Shown here: one piece after another, positions 47,820 to 55,393 of the stretch
How the letters are laid out: each line of letters opens with the position of its first letter
Numbering within the stretch: position 1 is the stretch's first letter
Assembly: GCF_007833165.1 (NCBI RefSeq)
Contig: NZ_VOBQ01000002.1
Coordinates: forward strand, 248,001-312,000
Source: Caenimonas sedimenti
GTDB taxonomy: Bacteria > Pseudomonadota > Gammaproteobacteria > Burkholderiales > Burkholderiaceae_C
Reading direction: 5' to 3'
DNA length: 64,000 nucleotides
Position numbers and translations under genes: made by a program
Notes under the pieces: model-generated
Told to the model about the DNA's origin: nothing
Database searches by the model: none
The model's input: only the letters and a program-made list of their open reading frames with translations

Positions 47820-48362
47820 CTACACCTGCAGCGAGCCGCGAAAGCCCCGGGCGGCGTAGTACGAGTCCGCGCCATTGTGATAGACGAACACCCGGCCATA
47901 GCGCCTGTCGCAGAAGAGGGCGCCCCCGAGCGAGCGGACGTCGGGTGGTGTCTGCACCCAGCTGGACGTCTTGGTGTCGAATTCGCCCAGCGTCTGCAGC
48001 ACGCGGTACTGTTCCTCCGTCAGCAACGCGATCCCCATGGCGGCCGCCATTTCGAGGGCGCTGTCCTTCGGCTTGTTTTCCTTGCGGGCGTCAAGTGCTT
48101 TCCGGTCGTAGCAGACACTGCGCCTCCCGGCCGGACTTTGCGCGGAACAATCGCAGAAGGTGAACCGGGCGGGCTTGCTGTCGCGGCCGATCACGTCCGG
48201 TTCGCCGCCGGATGCTTCCATCGCGCGGAGCGACGTCAGTGCGGTAGGGTTGGCTTCCAGCCTCGCCCCGACATCCGCCCAGGCCATGCCTGCGTGCCGG
48301 TGCATGTTTTTCTCGAAGCGCGCCTGGAGGATTTCGAGCAGTGGGTCAGCTTGTGGCTTCAT
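47820..48362 (-). CDS. DUF4256 family protein
   Basis: A 180-residue cytoplasmic protein matching DUF4256: ARFTFCDCSAQSP (about residues 65-77), SVCYDRKALDARKENKP, EEQYRVLQTLGEFDTKTSSW and the C-terminal GGALFCDRRYGRVFVYHNGA. Family function is not known; its Cys and His content hints at metal or nucleic-acid contact. It is the second gene of a pair with the UPF0158 gene (4-bp overlap). Confidence 0.8.
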   Translation of the reverse strand: MKPQADPLLEILQARFEKNMHRHAGMAWADVGARLEANPTALTSLRAMEASGGEPDVIGRDSKPARFTFCDCSAQSPAGRRSVCYDRKALDARKENKPKDSALEMAAAMGIALLTEEQYRVLQTLGEFDTKTSSWVQTPPDVRSLGGALFCDRRYGRVFVYHNGADSYYAARGFRGSLQV

Positions 48363-48793
48363 GGAGGTTCCGCCGTGAATTGGATGCCATTCTGGTCCGC
48401 CCAGGCGCGTAGCGCCTGTTCGATCCCGTTCGACTCGTAGGCGTGCCAGGTGTCCAGCATCCCGATCGCATCGAGCAGGCTCTTGAACTTCCCGTACGCC
48501 CCCGGTCTCCCGAAAAAGCCCCTGACCTCCACGGATCGCGCCGGCACGTGCTCCTCCGTGAACTCGAGCGCCAGGCTCCTGCCAAGGTCAAGCTCGTTCT
48601 TGCTCGGAACCGCCAGGTACAAGCTGTCGTCATCCACATCGGCGGGAGGCTCGTCCCCGGAGTCGTCCAGATCGGAGACCAGCCAGATCTTCCCCGTCTC
48701 GCGGCTCACATAGGCGTTGTTCTCGAAAGGCCCGACCGCGCTGACCCACTCGAATGCGTCGAGGAGTTCGGAAAGGCGGACGAAGGTGGTCAT
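48359..48793 (-). CDS. UPF0158 family protein
   Basis: A 144-residue acidic protein like the UPF0158 family: an N-terminal helix (LSELLDAFEWVS), a beta region with AYVSRETGKIWLVSD (about residues 27-41), then YLAVPSKNELDLGRSLALEF and a helical C-terminus with WADQNGIQF. Function unknown. It overlaps the DUF4256 gene by 4 bp, and the cassette-like region begins directly upstream. Confidence 0.75.
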   Translation of the reverse strand: MTTFVRLSELLDAFEWVSAVGPFENNAYVSRETGKIWLVSDLDDSGDEPPADVDDDSLYLAVPSKNELDLGRSLALEFTEEHVPARSVEVRGFFGRPGAYGKFKSLLDAIGMLDTWHAYESNGIEQALRAWADQNGIQFTAEPP

Positions 48794-48845
48794 GTCGGTT
48801 TCATCCGGGCAGTTTCATGGGCAAAGCCGGCATGAGCGCGCCGGC

Positions 48846-48938
48846 TCATCCGAATACTTGTGTGACCTCGATCGTTCCGACGATGTTGTCATTCATCTCC
48901 TCCAGGTCTTCTGCCGGAATCCAAACCAGGCGGTGTCC
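48846..48938 (-). pseudogene. C-terminal remnant of an ADP-ribosylation/crystallin J1-like gene
   Basis: Thirty codons ending at a TGA read GHRLVWIPAEDLEEMNDNIV and then GTIEVTQVFG. This pattern (WIPAEDL-x-x-x-N-x-x-I-V-G-x-I-E-V) is the typical C-terminus of short proteins annotated ADP-ribosylation/crystallin J1. No start or upstream part of that gene exists; the frame runs into the N-terminal piece of another ORF. It looks like the surviving tail of a deleted gene. The family match is from memory. Confidence 0.5.
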
Positions 48939-49066
48939 GGGTCCTCTCGCACGAGGTCCCATTCGCGATCAGTAGCCCAGGACAACGACTCACGCGCGCT
49001 TGAGCGCTCCGGCTCCTGCCAATGTTGCACCCAGGCTTCTGCAAGTGAGCCGAGGTCTTCATTCAT
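48893..49066 (-). pseudogene. Truncated ORF, N-terminal fragment of a DUF6869-like protein
   Basis: Fifty-seven codons from an ATG three bases after the attC-like end: an N-terminal MNEDLGSLAEAWVQHWQ, then DREWDLVREDPDTAW, which resembles the DUF6869 N-terminus (tentative), then unrelated residues to a stop. The expected continuation is missing. It overlaps the out-of-frame remnant at 48846-48938, so two genes appear to have been joined by deletion. Confidence 0.45.
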
Positions 49067-49069
49067 GAG

Positions 49070-49159
49070 GGATAACGTGCGAGTAACCGGCGACTTGCGC
49101 CAGGAACTCGCGGAGCGAGCGGACGCCGCAAGGCGTCCGCGTTGACTAGCTGGTTAGAC
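49070..49159 (-). other. attC-like recombination site of an integron gene cassette
   Basis: Read on the minus strand, GTCTAAC (R'', 49159-49153) follows the stop of the gene at 49178 by 18 bases. Next come L'' CTAGTCAAC, a central region with a perfect 9-bp hairpin (GCGGACGCC-TTGC-GGCGTCCGC), L' GTTACTCG and R' GTTATCC (49076-49070). L'' and L' pair apart from one mismatch and one unpaired C, the extrahelical-base pattern of attC sites; R''/R' pair at 5 of 7. The next ORF starts 3 bases after R'. R' departs from the GTTRRRY consensus and the centre is branched, so it may be degenerate. Confidence 0.5.
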
Positions 49160-49177
49160 ATCGATTTCCACGCTTCG

Positions 49178-49708
49178 CTACTCTGAACCGAACCCGTGCT
49201 TCTTCGCAAAGTGGCGATGAAGGATGAAGTCAAGAAAGAGTGCCTCCATAGGCTCATTCTTCGGCAGCTCATTCTTCGGTGGGGTTGCGTGATCGATCAT
49301 CGATTCCATCGCCGAACGAATTTGACGCCCAATATCCTCGAAAACCAGGCTAGCGCGAGCACGGTCGGCAGGAAACGAGGGAGTGCCCTCCGCGTAGATC
49401 GCAGCCGTCAAAATTGCTTTCGTCACAGGCGAAGTGCTCACTTGCTGCAGCAAGGCAAGCGCAGCATCGTTGCTGGGACTAGGGACAGCCCGTTGCAGAT
49501 GCATAAAGGCGAGGCAGAGCCTTGCACGGTCGTCCCCTCCAGACGCCCCCGATAGCAACTGGTCCAGTCCGGCCGCAACTTCCTTCGGGTTGCCGCTCGA
49601 GACTCTACGAGCAGCCAAATCGTTGGCAGGTTCGAGACACACCCCCATCGCCGCCAACGGGATTGTCATTGCCGCAAGAAGTACCAATGCGCGAGAGACC
49701 GTGTTCAT
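49178..49708 (-). CDS. Secreted hypothetical protein in a cassette-like setting
   Basis: A 176-residue protein with a signal peptide (MNTVSRALVLLAAMTIPLAA, cleavage near AMG-VCLEP). The mature part is helical with CLAFMHLQRAVPS and ALALLQQVSTS, recalling Sel1/TPR-like repeats but not matching them clearly. Base composition is noticeably lower in GC than the surroundings. The ATG is 4 bases after the heptamer GTTAGAC (49719-49713, minus strand), with no ribosome site, and an attC-like site follows the stop. This is the standard arrangement of an integron cassette gene. Function unknown. Confidence 0.65.
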   Translation of the reverse strand: MNTVSRALVLLAAMTIPLAAMGVCLEPANDLAARRVSSGNPKEVAAGLDQLLSGASGGDDRARLCLAFMHLQRAVPSPSNDAALALLQQVSTSPVTKAILTAAIYAEGTPSFPADRARASLVFEDIGRQIRSAMESMIDHATPPKNELPKNEPMEALFLDFILHRHFAKKHGFGSE

Positions 49709-49712
49709 CGAC

Positions 49713-49719
49713 GTCTAAC
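49713..49719 (-). other. Core-site heptamer GTTAGAC (cassette junction)
   Basis: On the minus strand GTTAGAC matches the GTTRRRY integron crossover consensus exactly and is preceded by TTGC, giving TTGCGTTAGAC as at many cassette junctions. The same heptamer in inverted form marks the far end of the cassette at 49153-49159. No full attC was found upstream of this junction, so it could be an attI-like or rearranged site. Confidence 0.45.
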
Positions 49720-50008
49720 GCAATGTATAGAGCACGCGCCGGATATCCCCGACGCTGCTCGATATGAAGTTCGAGGAAGTCGCCGCAACTAGAAGCCCGC
49801 ATTCACATTTTTGCTCAAGGCTCATCTCGCCCACCTCCGCTCGCCGCACGATCACCGGCAGCCAAGTCTTGCTCGATATCCGTGCCGGATAACACTCATT
49901 CTTGACGGAGAACCCAATCAGGTCAAATGCCGAAGCTGTTGATGGCCAATGGGTTGGCCGTGGCGCGGGCATCTGCATGACAAATAAAAGTCGCGCCAAA
50001 CGCCGCAT
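49715..50008 (-). CDS. Hypothetical protein, 97 residues
   Basis: Starts with MRRLARLLFVMQMPA, a possible signal sequence, and continues with FSVKNECYPARISSKTW and SLEQKCECGLLVAATSSNF. Two-cysteine spacing (C-E-C) and the beta-prone C-terminal half suggest a small secreted protein. The segment after the signal (PRPTHWPSTASAF) looks out of frame: the alternative frame there reads RATANPLAINSF, a more natural signal-peptide end, so a frameshift is possible. The stop TAG lies inside the GTTAGAC heptamer. Low-GC composition. No family recognised. Confidence 0.4.
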   Translation of the reverse strand: MRRLARLLFVMQMPAPRPTHWPSTASAFDLIGFSVKNECYPARISSKTWLPVIVRRAEVGEMSLEQKCECGLLVAATSSNFISSSVGDIRRVLYTLR

Positions 50009-50113
50009 GGCGCTGGGGAACCATGAGGCACACTGGGGCCCCCGTCAGCGCGGGCGTTTTCGTAGCACCAGGCAGAGAAGATCCCACGCACATCGGCGCG
50101 CGGCTTTTCCACG

Positions 50114-50572
50114 CTAGTTGCAGTTTTCCGCAATCCCTCGCTGCGCAGCCGCCAGTTCGGCCGCCCGCTTGTCATCATCGACGTACTGCCTCTCCCCTTT
50201 GTTGTCCAGCCTGTAGACCGGGCGCTCCGACTTCAGGGCGCCCAGGTTCTTGCGCGCGCTGTCGCAGCGCACAGCCCGGTTGTGAGCCTCGGCTTGCTGA
50301 TTCTTGAGTTTGAGCTCGTCCGCCGCCTGCTGATTCTGGTTCGTCTCCGCTTTTGCGCGCGCATTCGCGGCCGCGGCCTTCTTCTTTTCGATCTCGGCGG
50401 GGTCCGTGGATGGTGGGGTGGGGCGGGCAACGTACTGCGAGCCCGTCGCCGCGCCCTGGCATGGTTGATCCTGGAAGGCCACCTTGCCATCGGGTTGCCT
50501 GCACTTGTAGGTCTGGGCTGCGGCCCAAAGAGGTGTCAGTGCAAGTGCTGCTGCCAGGAGATGTCGTCGCAT
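50114..50572 (-). CDS. DUF4124 domain-containing secreted protein
   Basis: A 152-residue protein with a signal peptide (MRRHLLAAALALTPLWAAA) followed directly by the DUF4124 motif YKCRQPDGKVAFQDQPCQG, in which two cysteines flank the D-G-K-x-x-F-x-D-x-P signature. A long Ala/Gln/Lys-rich coiled-coil (about residues 60-110) and a C-terminal cysteine (IAENCN) follow. It is a typical periplasmic protein of Burkholderiales; function unknown. Confidence 0.75.
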   Translation of the reverse strand: MRRHLLAAALALTPLWAAAQTYKCRQPDGKVAFQDQPCQGAATGSQYVARPTPPSTDPAEIEKKKAAAANARAKAETNQNQQAADELKLKNQQAEAHNRAVRCDSARKNLGALKSERPVYRLDNKGERQYVDDDKRAAELAAAQRGIAENCN

Positions 50573-50699
50573 GGTGGATCTCAGTGGAAGAATGGTGAAC
50601 GGGGGCCTGATGTGGATGGCCAATCATTCTCCACGATGTCACTCCGTCGCCGTCGCCGTTGCCGGCGCGGCAGGTGACTCCATTCACCTGCGTCCCTTC

Positions 50700-51086
50700 T
50701 CAACCGATCTGCGCTCCCCGCTCCGCCAGCAGCTCCCGCAACAGCGACCGATGGCAGCGCTGCTCGTTCTCGCAGTAGCACCCGACGGCGAAAGCAGTTT
50801 GGTGCGACATCGCCGCCAGCAGGTCGATCACGCGGCTGGTGTCGGGCTGGTTCATCTCCGCCCGGTACTTCCTGCGGAATGTGTTCCAGGCCTTGTCGTC
50901 TTCGGCGGCCAGCGCCTCCGCAACGAGTTCGGCGCTGGGTGCGAGATTCGGGAACCACAGGTCGTAGTAGTCGCGGCTCGCGAACTCGGACTTGGGTACG
51001 CCGCGCGGCGGGCGCCGGACCGTGCCCAGGCGCAGGCCTTCGCCGGGCGCGCGCGGGGTGCCGAGCTGGACGATGCGGACGGGCAT
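50700..51086 (-). CDS. DUF488 family protein
   Basis: A 128-residue protein of the DUF488 family: VRIVQLGTPRAPGEGLRLGTVRRPPRG at the N-terminus in two parts, DYYDLWFPNLAPS, RKYRAEM and the C-terminal CYCENEQRCHRSLLRELL, the family's Cys-rich signature (C-x-C-x-n-C-H-R). DUF488 proteins are cytoplasmic and structurally related to Rossmann-like nucleotide-acting folds; biochemical function is not established. Confidence 0.8.
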   Translation of the reverse strand: MPVRIVQLGTPRAPGEGLRLGTVRRPPRGVPKSEFASRDYYDLWFPNLAPSAELVAEALAAEDDKAWNTFRRKYRAEMNQPDTSRVIDLLAAMSHQTAFAVGCYCENEQRCHRSLLRELLAERGAQIG

Positions 51087-51167
51087 GGCGCCAAGCGTAA
51101 CTCAGGCCGCGGCGGCGTTCCTCAGCCCGGGCGGTGGATCTCACGCGCCGGGTGGGTGATACGGGAA

Positions 51168-51195
51168 TTGTCAAAACTGACATCTTTGCTATGGC
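51168..51195 (+). promoter_or_regulatory. Candidate promoter with inverted repeat in a 309-bp gap
   Basis: TTGTCA (51168-51173) and TATGGC (51190-51195) are spaced 16 bp. TGTCA-AAAC-TGACA (51169-51182) is an inverted repeat on the -35. A small hairpin GTCGGC-TTT-GCCGAC follows at 51199-51213. The rest of the gap 51087-51395 is GC-rich without a convincing gene. The promoter would serve the STAS-like/GNAT pair. Confidence 0.35.
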
Positions 51196-51395
51196 ATGGT
51201 CGGCTTTGCCGACGGCGTGACCCTGCGCGCCTTGCTGCAGCAAACTGGGGCGGGGTGTGCGCGACCTCCGGTCGAAGCGATGCGGCTGCAGGCGAACCAG
51301 CCGTCTGGCTCAACTGGCCCGGGAATTGCAACATCTGCCGCAACGGCGGCCGGCCGGCCCCCGGCCGGTGCCAACCTGTGGCAAGGTGCGTTCCC

Positions 51396-51758
51396 ATGAG
51401 TTTCGACGTGCTGATCCAGCGAGACGCACACTTCATGCGCGTGAAGGTGGCGGGTCACCCGTCGCTCGACCAGCTCCTGTCACTGTTCCACCTGCTGGCC
51501 GTCGAGAGCGAGACCTGGGTGCACAACACGCTGCTGGTCGACCTGCGCCGGGTCGAGTCGCAGTTCACCGAAGCCGAGCAGGCGGAGGTCGGGCGCGAGG
51601 TCGCCGCCAGCCTGGCGCATTTGCGGCGCATCGCTTCCGTCGTGCCCACCCACCGCCTCACCCGGATCAGTGAAAGGGCCGCCAAGCAGAACGGCATGGA
51701 CGTCTGTGTCTTCGACGTGGAAGACGACGCCATCGACTGGTTGGCTGCCACCGCTTGA
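51396..51758 (+). CDS. STAS/SpoIIAA-like small protein
   Basis: A 120-residue soluble protein. The alternating beta/alpha pattern (MRVKVAGHPSLDQLLSLFHLL, then HNTLLVDLRRVESQFTEAEQ and a C-terminal VCVFDVEDDAIDWL) suggests a SpoIIAA/STAS-like fold, but no phosphorylatable D-S motif is apparent. The ATG at 51396 follows a GC-rich leader. Its stop overlaps the TTG start of the GNAT gene, so they are cotranslated. Confidence 0.55.
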   Translation: MSFDVLIQRDAHFMRVKVAGHPSLDQLLSLFHLLAVESETWVHNTLLVDLRRVESQFTEAEQAEVGREVAASLAHLRRIASVVPTHRLTRISERAAKQNGMDVCVFDVEDDAIDWLAATA

Positions 51759-52270
51759 ACTTCACGCTGCGCCTGGCGACTCCCGCGGACGCGCCATCCC
51801 TGCGCATGCTCGGATTGCAGGTGTTCCTGGACACCTACGCGCCGGATGGTGTCTGCGACGCGTTGGCGCGCGAGGCGGAAGAGACCTTTTCCTCCTCTCG
51901 CGTCAGCGGCTGGCTGGCCGACCCCGCGTCGGCGCTGCTGGTGGCTGCGCATGCGACCGGACTGACCGGCTTTGCGCACCTTGCCCACGGCGCTTCTCAT
52001 CCTCTGGTCAGGGGACAAGCGCCAACCGAACTGCAGCGCCTCTACGTGCGGCGGCCCTTCCTGGGCCAGGGCCTGGGCCGGGCCTTGCTGTTGCGTGCGG
52101 AGCAACTCGCGGCGGAACGTGGCGCGGGCGTGCTCTGGCTCACGGCATGGGTGGGCAACGCCCGCGCGCTGGCTTTCTATGCGCGCCAGGGCTACAGCGA
52201 TGTCGGCGCCAGCGACCACGTCTTCGAAGGTCAGCGCTTCGAAAACCGCGTGTTCGCGAAGCCGCTCTGA
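51755..52270 (+). CDS. GNAT-family N-acetyltransferase
   Basis: A 171-residue acetyltransferase. The acetyl-CoA-binding motif A reads RRPFLGQGLGRALLLRAEQ (about residues 99-117; Q/R-x-x-G-x-G/A), followed by WVGNARALAFYARQGY, the typical GNAT C-terminal helix. The start is a TTG at 51755 overlapping the previous stop (TTGA). Substrate unknown, perhaps a small amine or protein N-terminus. Confidence 0.8.
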   Translation: MNFTLRLATPADAPSLRMLGLQVFLDTYAPDGVCDALAREAEETFSSSRVSGWLADPASALLVAAHATGLTGFAHLAHGASHPLVRGQAPTELQRLYVRRPFLGQGLGRALLLRAEQLAAERGAGVLWLTAWVGNARALAFYARQGYSDVGASDHVFEGQRFENRVFAKPL

Positions 52271-52273
52271 ATC

Positions 52274-53611
52274 CTAGACGTCGGCCTTCCCGGGTTCCTG
52301 GATGTCGGTGACCACGCGTGCGTAGCGCTGAGAACTCCAGTACGCCGATGCCCAGTCGATCAGCACCACCGCGCGGTTGCGAAAGCCGATCAGGAAGTAG
52401 ATGTGCGCGAACAGCCAGAACAGCCAGGCCAGGAAGCCGCTGAACCGGATGGGCCCCATCGGCGAGGTCAGGTCCACCACCGCGGAATTGCGGCCGATGG
52501 TGGCCAGGTTGCCGTAGTCGGCGTAGCGGAAAGGCACCGTGGCCTCGCCGCGCAGGCGGCGCACGATGTTGGCCGCGGCCGCACGGCCCATCTGCTTGGC
52601 ACCCGGCGACACGCCCGGCACGGGCCGCGGTTCGCGCCCGGGCACATGGCTCTGTGCCGCCGCCAGGTCGCCGATCACGCTGATCTCGGGATGGCCCGGC
52701 AGGCTCAGGTCCGGCTGGACCACCACGCGCCCGGCGCGGTCGGTCTCGGCGCCGGCCGAAGCCGCGAGCTGCCGGCCCAGCGGTGAAGCGGCCACGCCGG
52801 CCGCCCACACCACGCACTTCGAGGCGATGCGGGCGTTACTGCCATCCGGCTGCGCGACCTCCAGCCCTTCCGCATCGATGGCGACCACGCGCGCGCCGGT
52901 GCGCACCTCCACGCCCAGCGATTCAAGCTGCCGTTGCGCGCTGGCGCTCAGGGTGTCCGGCATGGCCTGGAGCACGCGCGGCCCGCCTTCGAGCAGCAGG
53001 ATGCGCGCGCTGGAGGGGTCGATGCGGCGGAACTCGCCCGGCAGCGTGTGCTTGGCGATCTCCGCCATCGTGCCGGCCATTTCCACGCCAGTGGGACCGG
53101 CGCCGATCACGACGAAAGTCAGCCAGGCGGCTTGCCGCACCGGGTCGCTCTCGCGCTCCGCAGCCTCGAACGCCAGCAGGATGCGGCGGCGGATCTCGAA
53201 CGCGTCGTCCAGCGTTTTCAGGCCGGGCGCGTGCACCGCCCATTCGTCGCGGCCGAAGTAGCTGTGCGTGGCGCCGGCCGCCACCACCAGGTGGTCGTAG
53301 CGCAGGGGCGTGCCATCCTTCAGCCGCGCCGTGCGGGTCGGCGCGTCGATTTCCACCACCTCGCCCAGCAGCGAGGTCACGTTGGGCTGGTTGCGAAACA
53401 GGAAGCGCACGGGCGCCGCGATGGCGGGTGCCGAAAGGCCGGCCGTCGCGACCTGGTAGAGCAGGGGCTGGAAGAGATGGTGGTTCGACTTGTCCACCAG
53501 GGTGACGTCGACGTCCGCCTGGCGCAGCGCCCGGGCCGCCTCCAGCCCGCCGAAGCCGCAACCGATGATGAGGACCTGGGGCCGCTGGTTGTTGTCTGGG
53601 GATTCCGCCAT
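52274..53611 (-). CDS. ndh: Type II NADH dehydrogenase (non-proton-pumping)
   Basis: A 445-residue membrane-associated flavoprotein passing electrons from NADH to quinone. The FAD motif GCGFGGLEAARAL is at about residues 17-29, the NADH motif GAGPTGVEMAG at about 170-180, and QPDLSLPGHPEISVIGDLAA in two parts is the second FAD site. The C-terminus (FLAWLFWLFAHIYFLIGF) is the amphipathic membrane-binding helix. The ATG at 53611 starts MAESPDNNQRPQVLIIG. Length and motifs are normal. Confidence 0.88.
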   Translation of the reverse strand: MAESPDNNQRPQVLIIGCGFGGLEAARALRQADVDVTLVDKSNHHLFQPLLYQVATAGLSAPAIAAPVRFLFRNQPNVTSLLGEVVEIDAPTRTARLKDGTPLRYDHLVVAAGATHSYFGRDEWAVHAPGLKTLDDAFEIRRRILLAFEAAERESDPVRQAAWLTFVVIGAGPTGVEMAGTMAEIAKHTLPGEFRRIDPSSARILLLEGGPRVLQAMPDTLSASAQRQLESLGVEVRTGARVVAIDAEGLEVAQPDGSNARIASKCVVWAAGVAASPLGRQLAASAGAETDRAGRVVVQPDLSLPGHPEISVIGDLAAAQSHVPGREPRPVPGVSPGAKQMGRAAAANIVRRLRGEATVPFRYADYGNLATIGRNSAVVDLTSPMGPIRFSGFLAWLFWLFAHIYFLIGFRNRAVVLIDWASAYWSSQRYARVVTDIQEPGKADV

Positions 53612-53639
53612 GGGCGGATTATCGGAGTTCGTCCTGCGG

Positions 53640-54074
53640 CTAGTCGTCCGACGACAAGCCCAGCGCCTCGGCCACGCGGGCGCGCAGCACGTCCGCCGAG
53701 GCGCTCTTGGGCAGGGCCTGGTGCTCGCCGAACACGCCATCGAGCTCCTGGGACTCACCGCTCACGAGGCCCGACAGGTAGACCAGGGGGATGCGTGCCG
53801 TGTCCGGCTCCTGCGACAGCGCGAAGGCCACTTCATCGCCGCGCAGGCCGGGCATGTCGATGTCGCAGAGGATCAGCCCCGGCTGCTCCCGCAGCGCCGT
53901 CTCCACGGCTTCTTCCGGGTCGTTCACGCCGACCACGCGGAAATCGGGCCCCAGCCGCAAGGCGATGAGGTCGGTCACGGAAGCGTCGTCGTCCACCACC
54001 AGCACGCAGGGCTTGGCCCGCTGCGGGTCGGGGAGGGCGCGCAGGTTCAGGGGAGGGTTTTGACGGTTGGGCAT
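53640..54074 (-). CDS. Single-domain response regulator
   Basis: A 144-residue receiver. VLVVDDDASVTDL holds the acidic pocket, LILCDIDMPGLRGDEVAF the phospho-acceptor aspartate, and VYLSGL and LPKSAS provide the conserved Ser/Thr and Lys. There is no output domain. It has a short N-terminal extension (about 24 residues). The cognate kinase is not adjacent; the nearest is the hybrid kinase at 42916. Confidence 0.82.
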   Translation of the reverse strand: MPNRQNPPLNLRALPDPQRAKPCVLVVDDDASVTDLIALRLGPDFRVVGVNDPEEAVETALREQPGLILCDIDMPGLRGDEVAFALSQEPDTARIPLVYLSGLVSGESQELDGVFGEHQALPKSASADVLRARVAEALGLSSDD

Positions 54075-54133
54075 CGCGGAAGTTGAGCCATCATAGGGCA
54101 CTCGCGTTTCACCAATATGGAGGAGACCCCCGA

Positions 54134-55159
54134 ATGTTCGAGACTTCCATCGCCGGCAGCCTGCCCAAGCCGGGCTGGCTGGCCGAAACCCAAAAGCTCT
54201 GGCCGCGCTGGCGCGAAGAAGGCGCGGCCCTGGCCCAGGCCAAGGCCGACGCCACGCTCCTTTGGATCAAGGCCCAGGAGGATGCCGGTCTCGACGTCGT
54301 GACCGACGGCGAGCAGTCCCGCCAGCATTTCGTCCACGGCTTCCTGGAGCAGGTGGAAGGCATCGACTTCGAGCACAAGGTCGAGATGGGCATCCGCGAC
54401 GACCGCTACAAGGCGATGGTGCCGCAGGTGGTGGCCACGCTCAGGCTGAAGGGGCGGGTTCACGCAGCGGAGGCGCAACTGGCCCGCGCGCACACGAAGC
54501 GCAAGCTCAAGTTCACGCTGCCGGGGCCGATGACGATCGTCGACACCGTGGCCGACCGCTTCTATGGCGACCGCGTGAAGATGGCTTTCGCTTTCGCTGA
54601 GTTGCTCAACCAGGAAGCGCTCGCCTTGCAGGCCGACGGCGTGGACATCATCCAGTTCGATGAACCCGCCTTCAACGTGTACATGAAGGAAGCCGCGGAG
54701 TGGGGCGTCCAGGCGCTGGAGCGCGCCGCGCAGGGCCTCACCTGCACGACCGCCGTGCACATCTGCTACGGCTACGGCATCCAGGCCAACAACGACTGGA
54801 AGAAGACGCTGGGCGAGGAGTGGCGGCAATACGAGCAGGTGTTTCCGGCGTTGGCTGCCAGCAGCATCAAGCAGGTGAGCCTGGAGTGCTACCACTCGCA
54901 CGTGCCGCCGGACCTGATGAAGCTGCTGACGGGCAAGGACGTGATGGTGGGCGTGATCGACGTCGCCAGCGACGTGGTGGAAACGCCCGAAGAGGTGGCG
55001 GACACCATCGGCCGGGCGCTGCAGTTTGTCGCGCGGGAGCGGCTCCTGCCATGCACCAACTGTGGGCTGGCGCCGATGGATCGCGAAGTCGCGCGCCGCA
55101 AGCTCGAGGCCTTGGCGGCCGGCGCGGCGCTCGCGCGGCAGCGCTACGGCCACGGCTGA
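54134..55159 (+). CDS. Cobalamin-independent methionine synthase II (MetE C-terminal-like) family protein
   Basis: A 341-residue protein corresponding to the catalytic C-terminal half of MetE alone. Zinc ligands are recognisable: His and Cys in VHICYGYG, Glu in LECYHS and Cys in CTNCGLAP. The N-terminal substrate-binding extension of full MetE is absent, as in archaeal-type core MetE and epoxyalkane:CoM transferases. It may methylate homocysteine with a non-folate or free donor, or act on another thiol. A GGAGGAG site precedes the ATG at 54134. Confidence 0.82.
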   Translation: MFETSIAGSLPKPGWLAETQKLWPRWREEGAALAQAKADATLLWIKAQEDAGLDVVTDGEQSRQHFVHGFLEQVEGIDFEHKVEMGIRDDRYKAMVPQVVATLRLKGRVHAAEAQLARAHTKRKLKFTLPGPMTIVDTVADRFYGDRVKMAFAFAELLNQEALALQADGVDIIQFDEPAFNVYMKEAAEWGVQALERAAQGLTCTTAVHICYGYGIQANNDWKKTLGEEWRQYEQVFPALAASSIKQVSLECYHSHVPPDLMKLLTGKDVMVGVIDVASDVVETPEEVADTIGRALQFVARERLLPCTNCGLAPMDREVARRKLEALAAGAALARQRYGHG

Positions 55160-55253
55160 GTCGGGCTTCTCCTACACGCGAAGGGGAAGAGCGCCGGCCA
55201 CATGGGGCGTCCGCCTACAGGGCCGGCCGCCGGGTCTTCGGTAGAACATCACC

Positions 55254-55379
55254 GTGGCCAAAGAGCTTCTCATGGACTTGCAGCGACTGCCCGTGCGCAG
55301 GGTGGTTCCGGGCGTGGCCGTCGCGGCGGTCTCGCTGATGGCGCTCGGCGCGGCATTGGCGCGCACCATCGCCTTCTAG
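55254..55379 (+). CDS. Possible small single-span membrane protein (41 residues)
   Basis: A GTG-initiated frame giving MAKELLMDLQRLPVRR, then a hydrophobic run (VVPGVAVAAVSLMALG) and a short tail. The basic-then-hydrophobic layout fits a bacterial small membrane protein. There is no clear ribosome site. Two CCTACA motifs lie upstream. It fills the 234-bp gap between a + and a - gene; coding status is uncertain. Confidence 0.3.
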   Translation: MAKELLMDLQRLPVRRVVPGVAVAAVSLMALGAALARTIAF

Positions 55380-55393
55380 CGCCGAAACGTCAC

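Noticed and set aside
48794-50113. Prophage or insertion sequence as the source of the low-GC accessory segment
   Set aside because: No integrase, transposase or flanking target duplication was seen; the core-site heptamers and attC-like structure explain it better.
52934-53968. A 344-codon plus-strand frame over ndh and the response regulator
   Set aside because: Shadow of the NADH dehydrogenase; no domain and biased composition.
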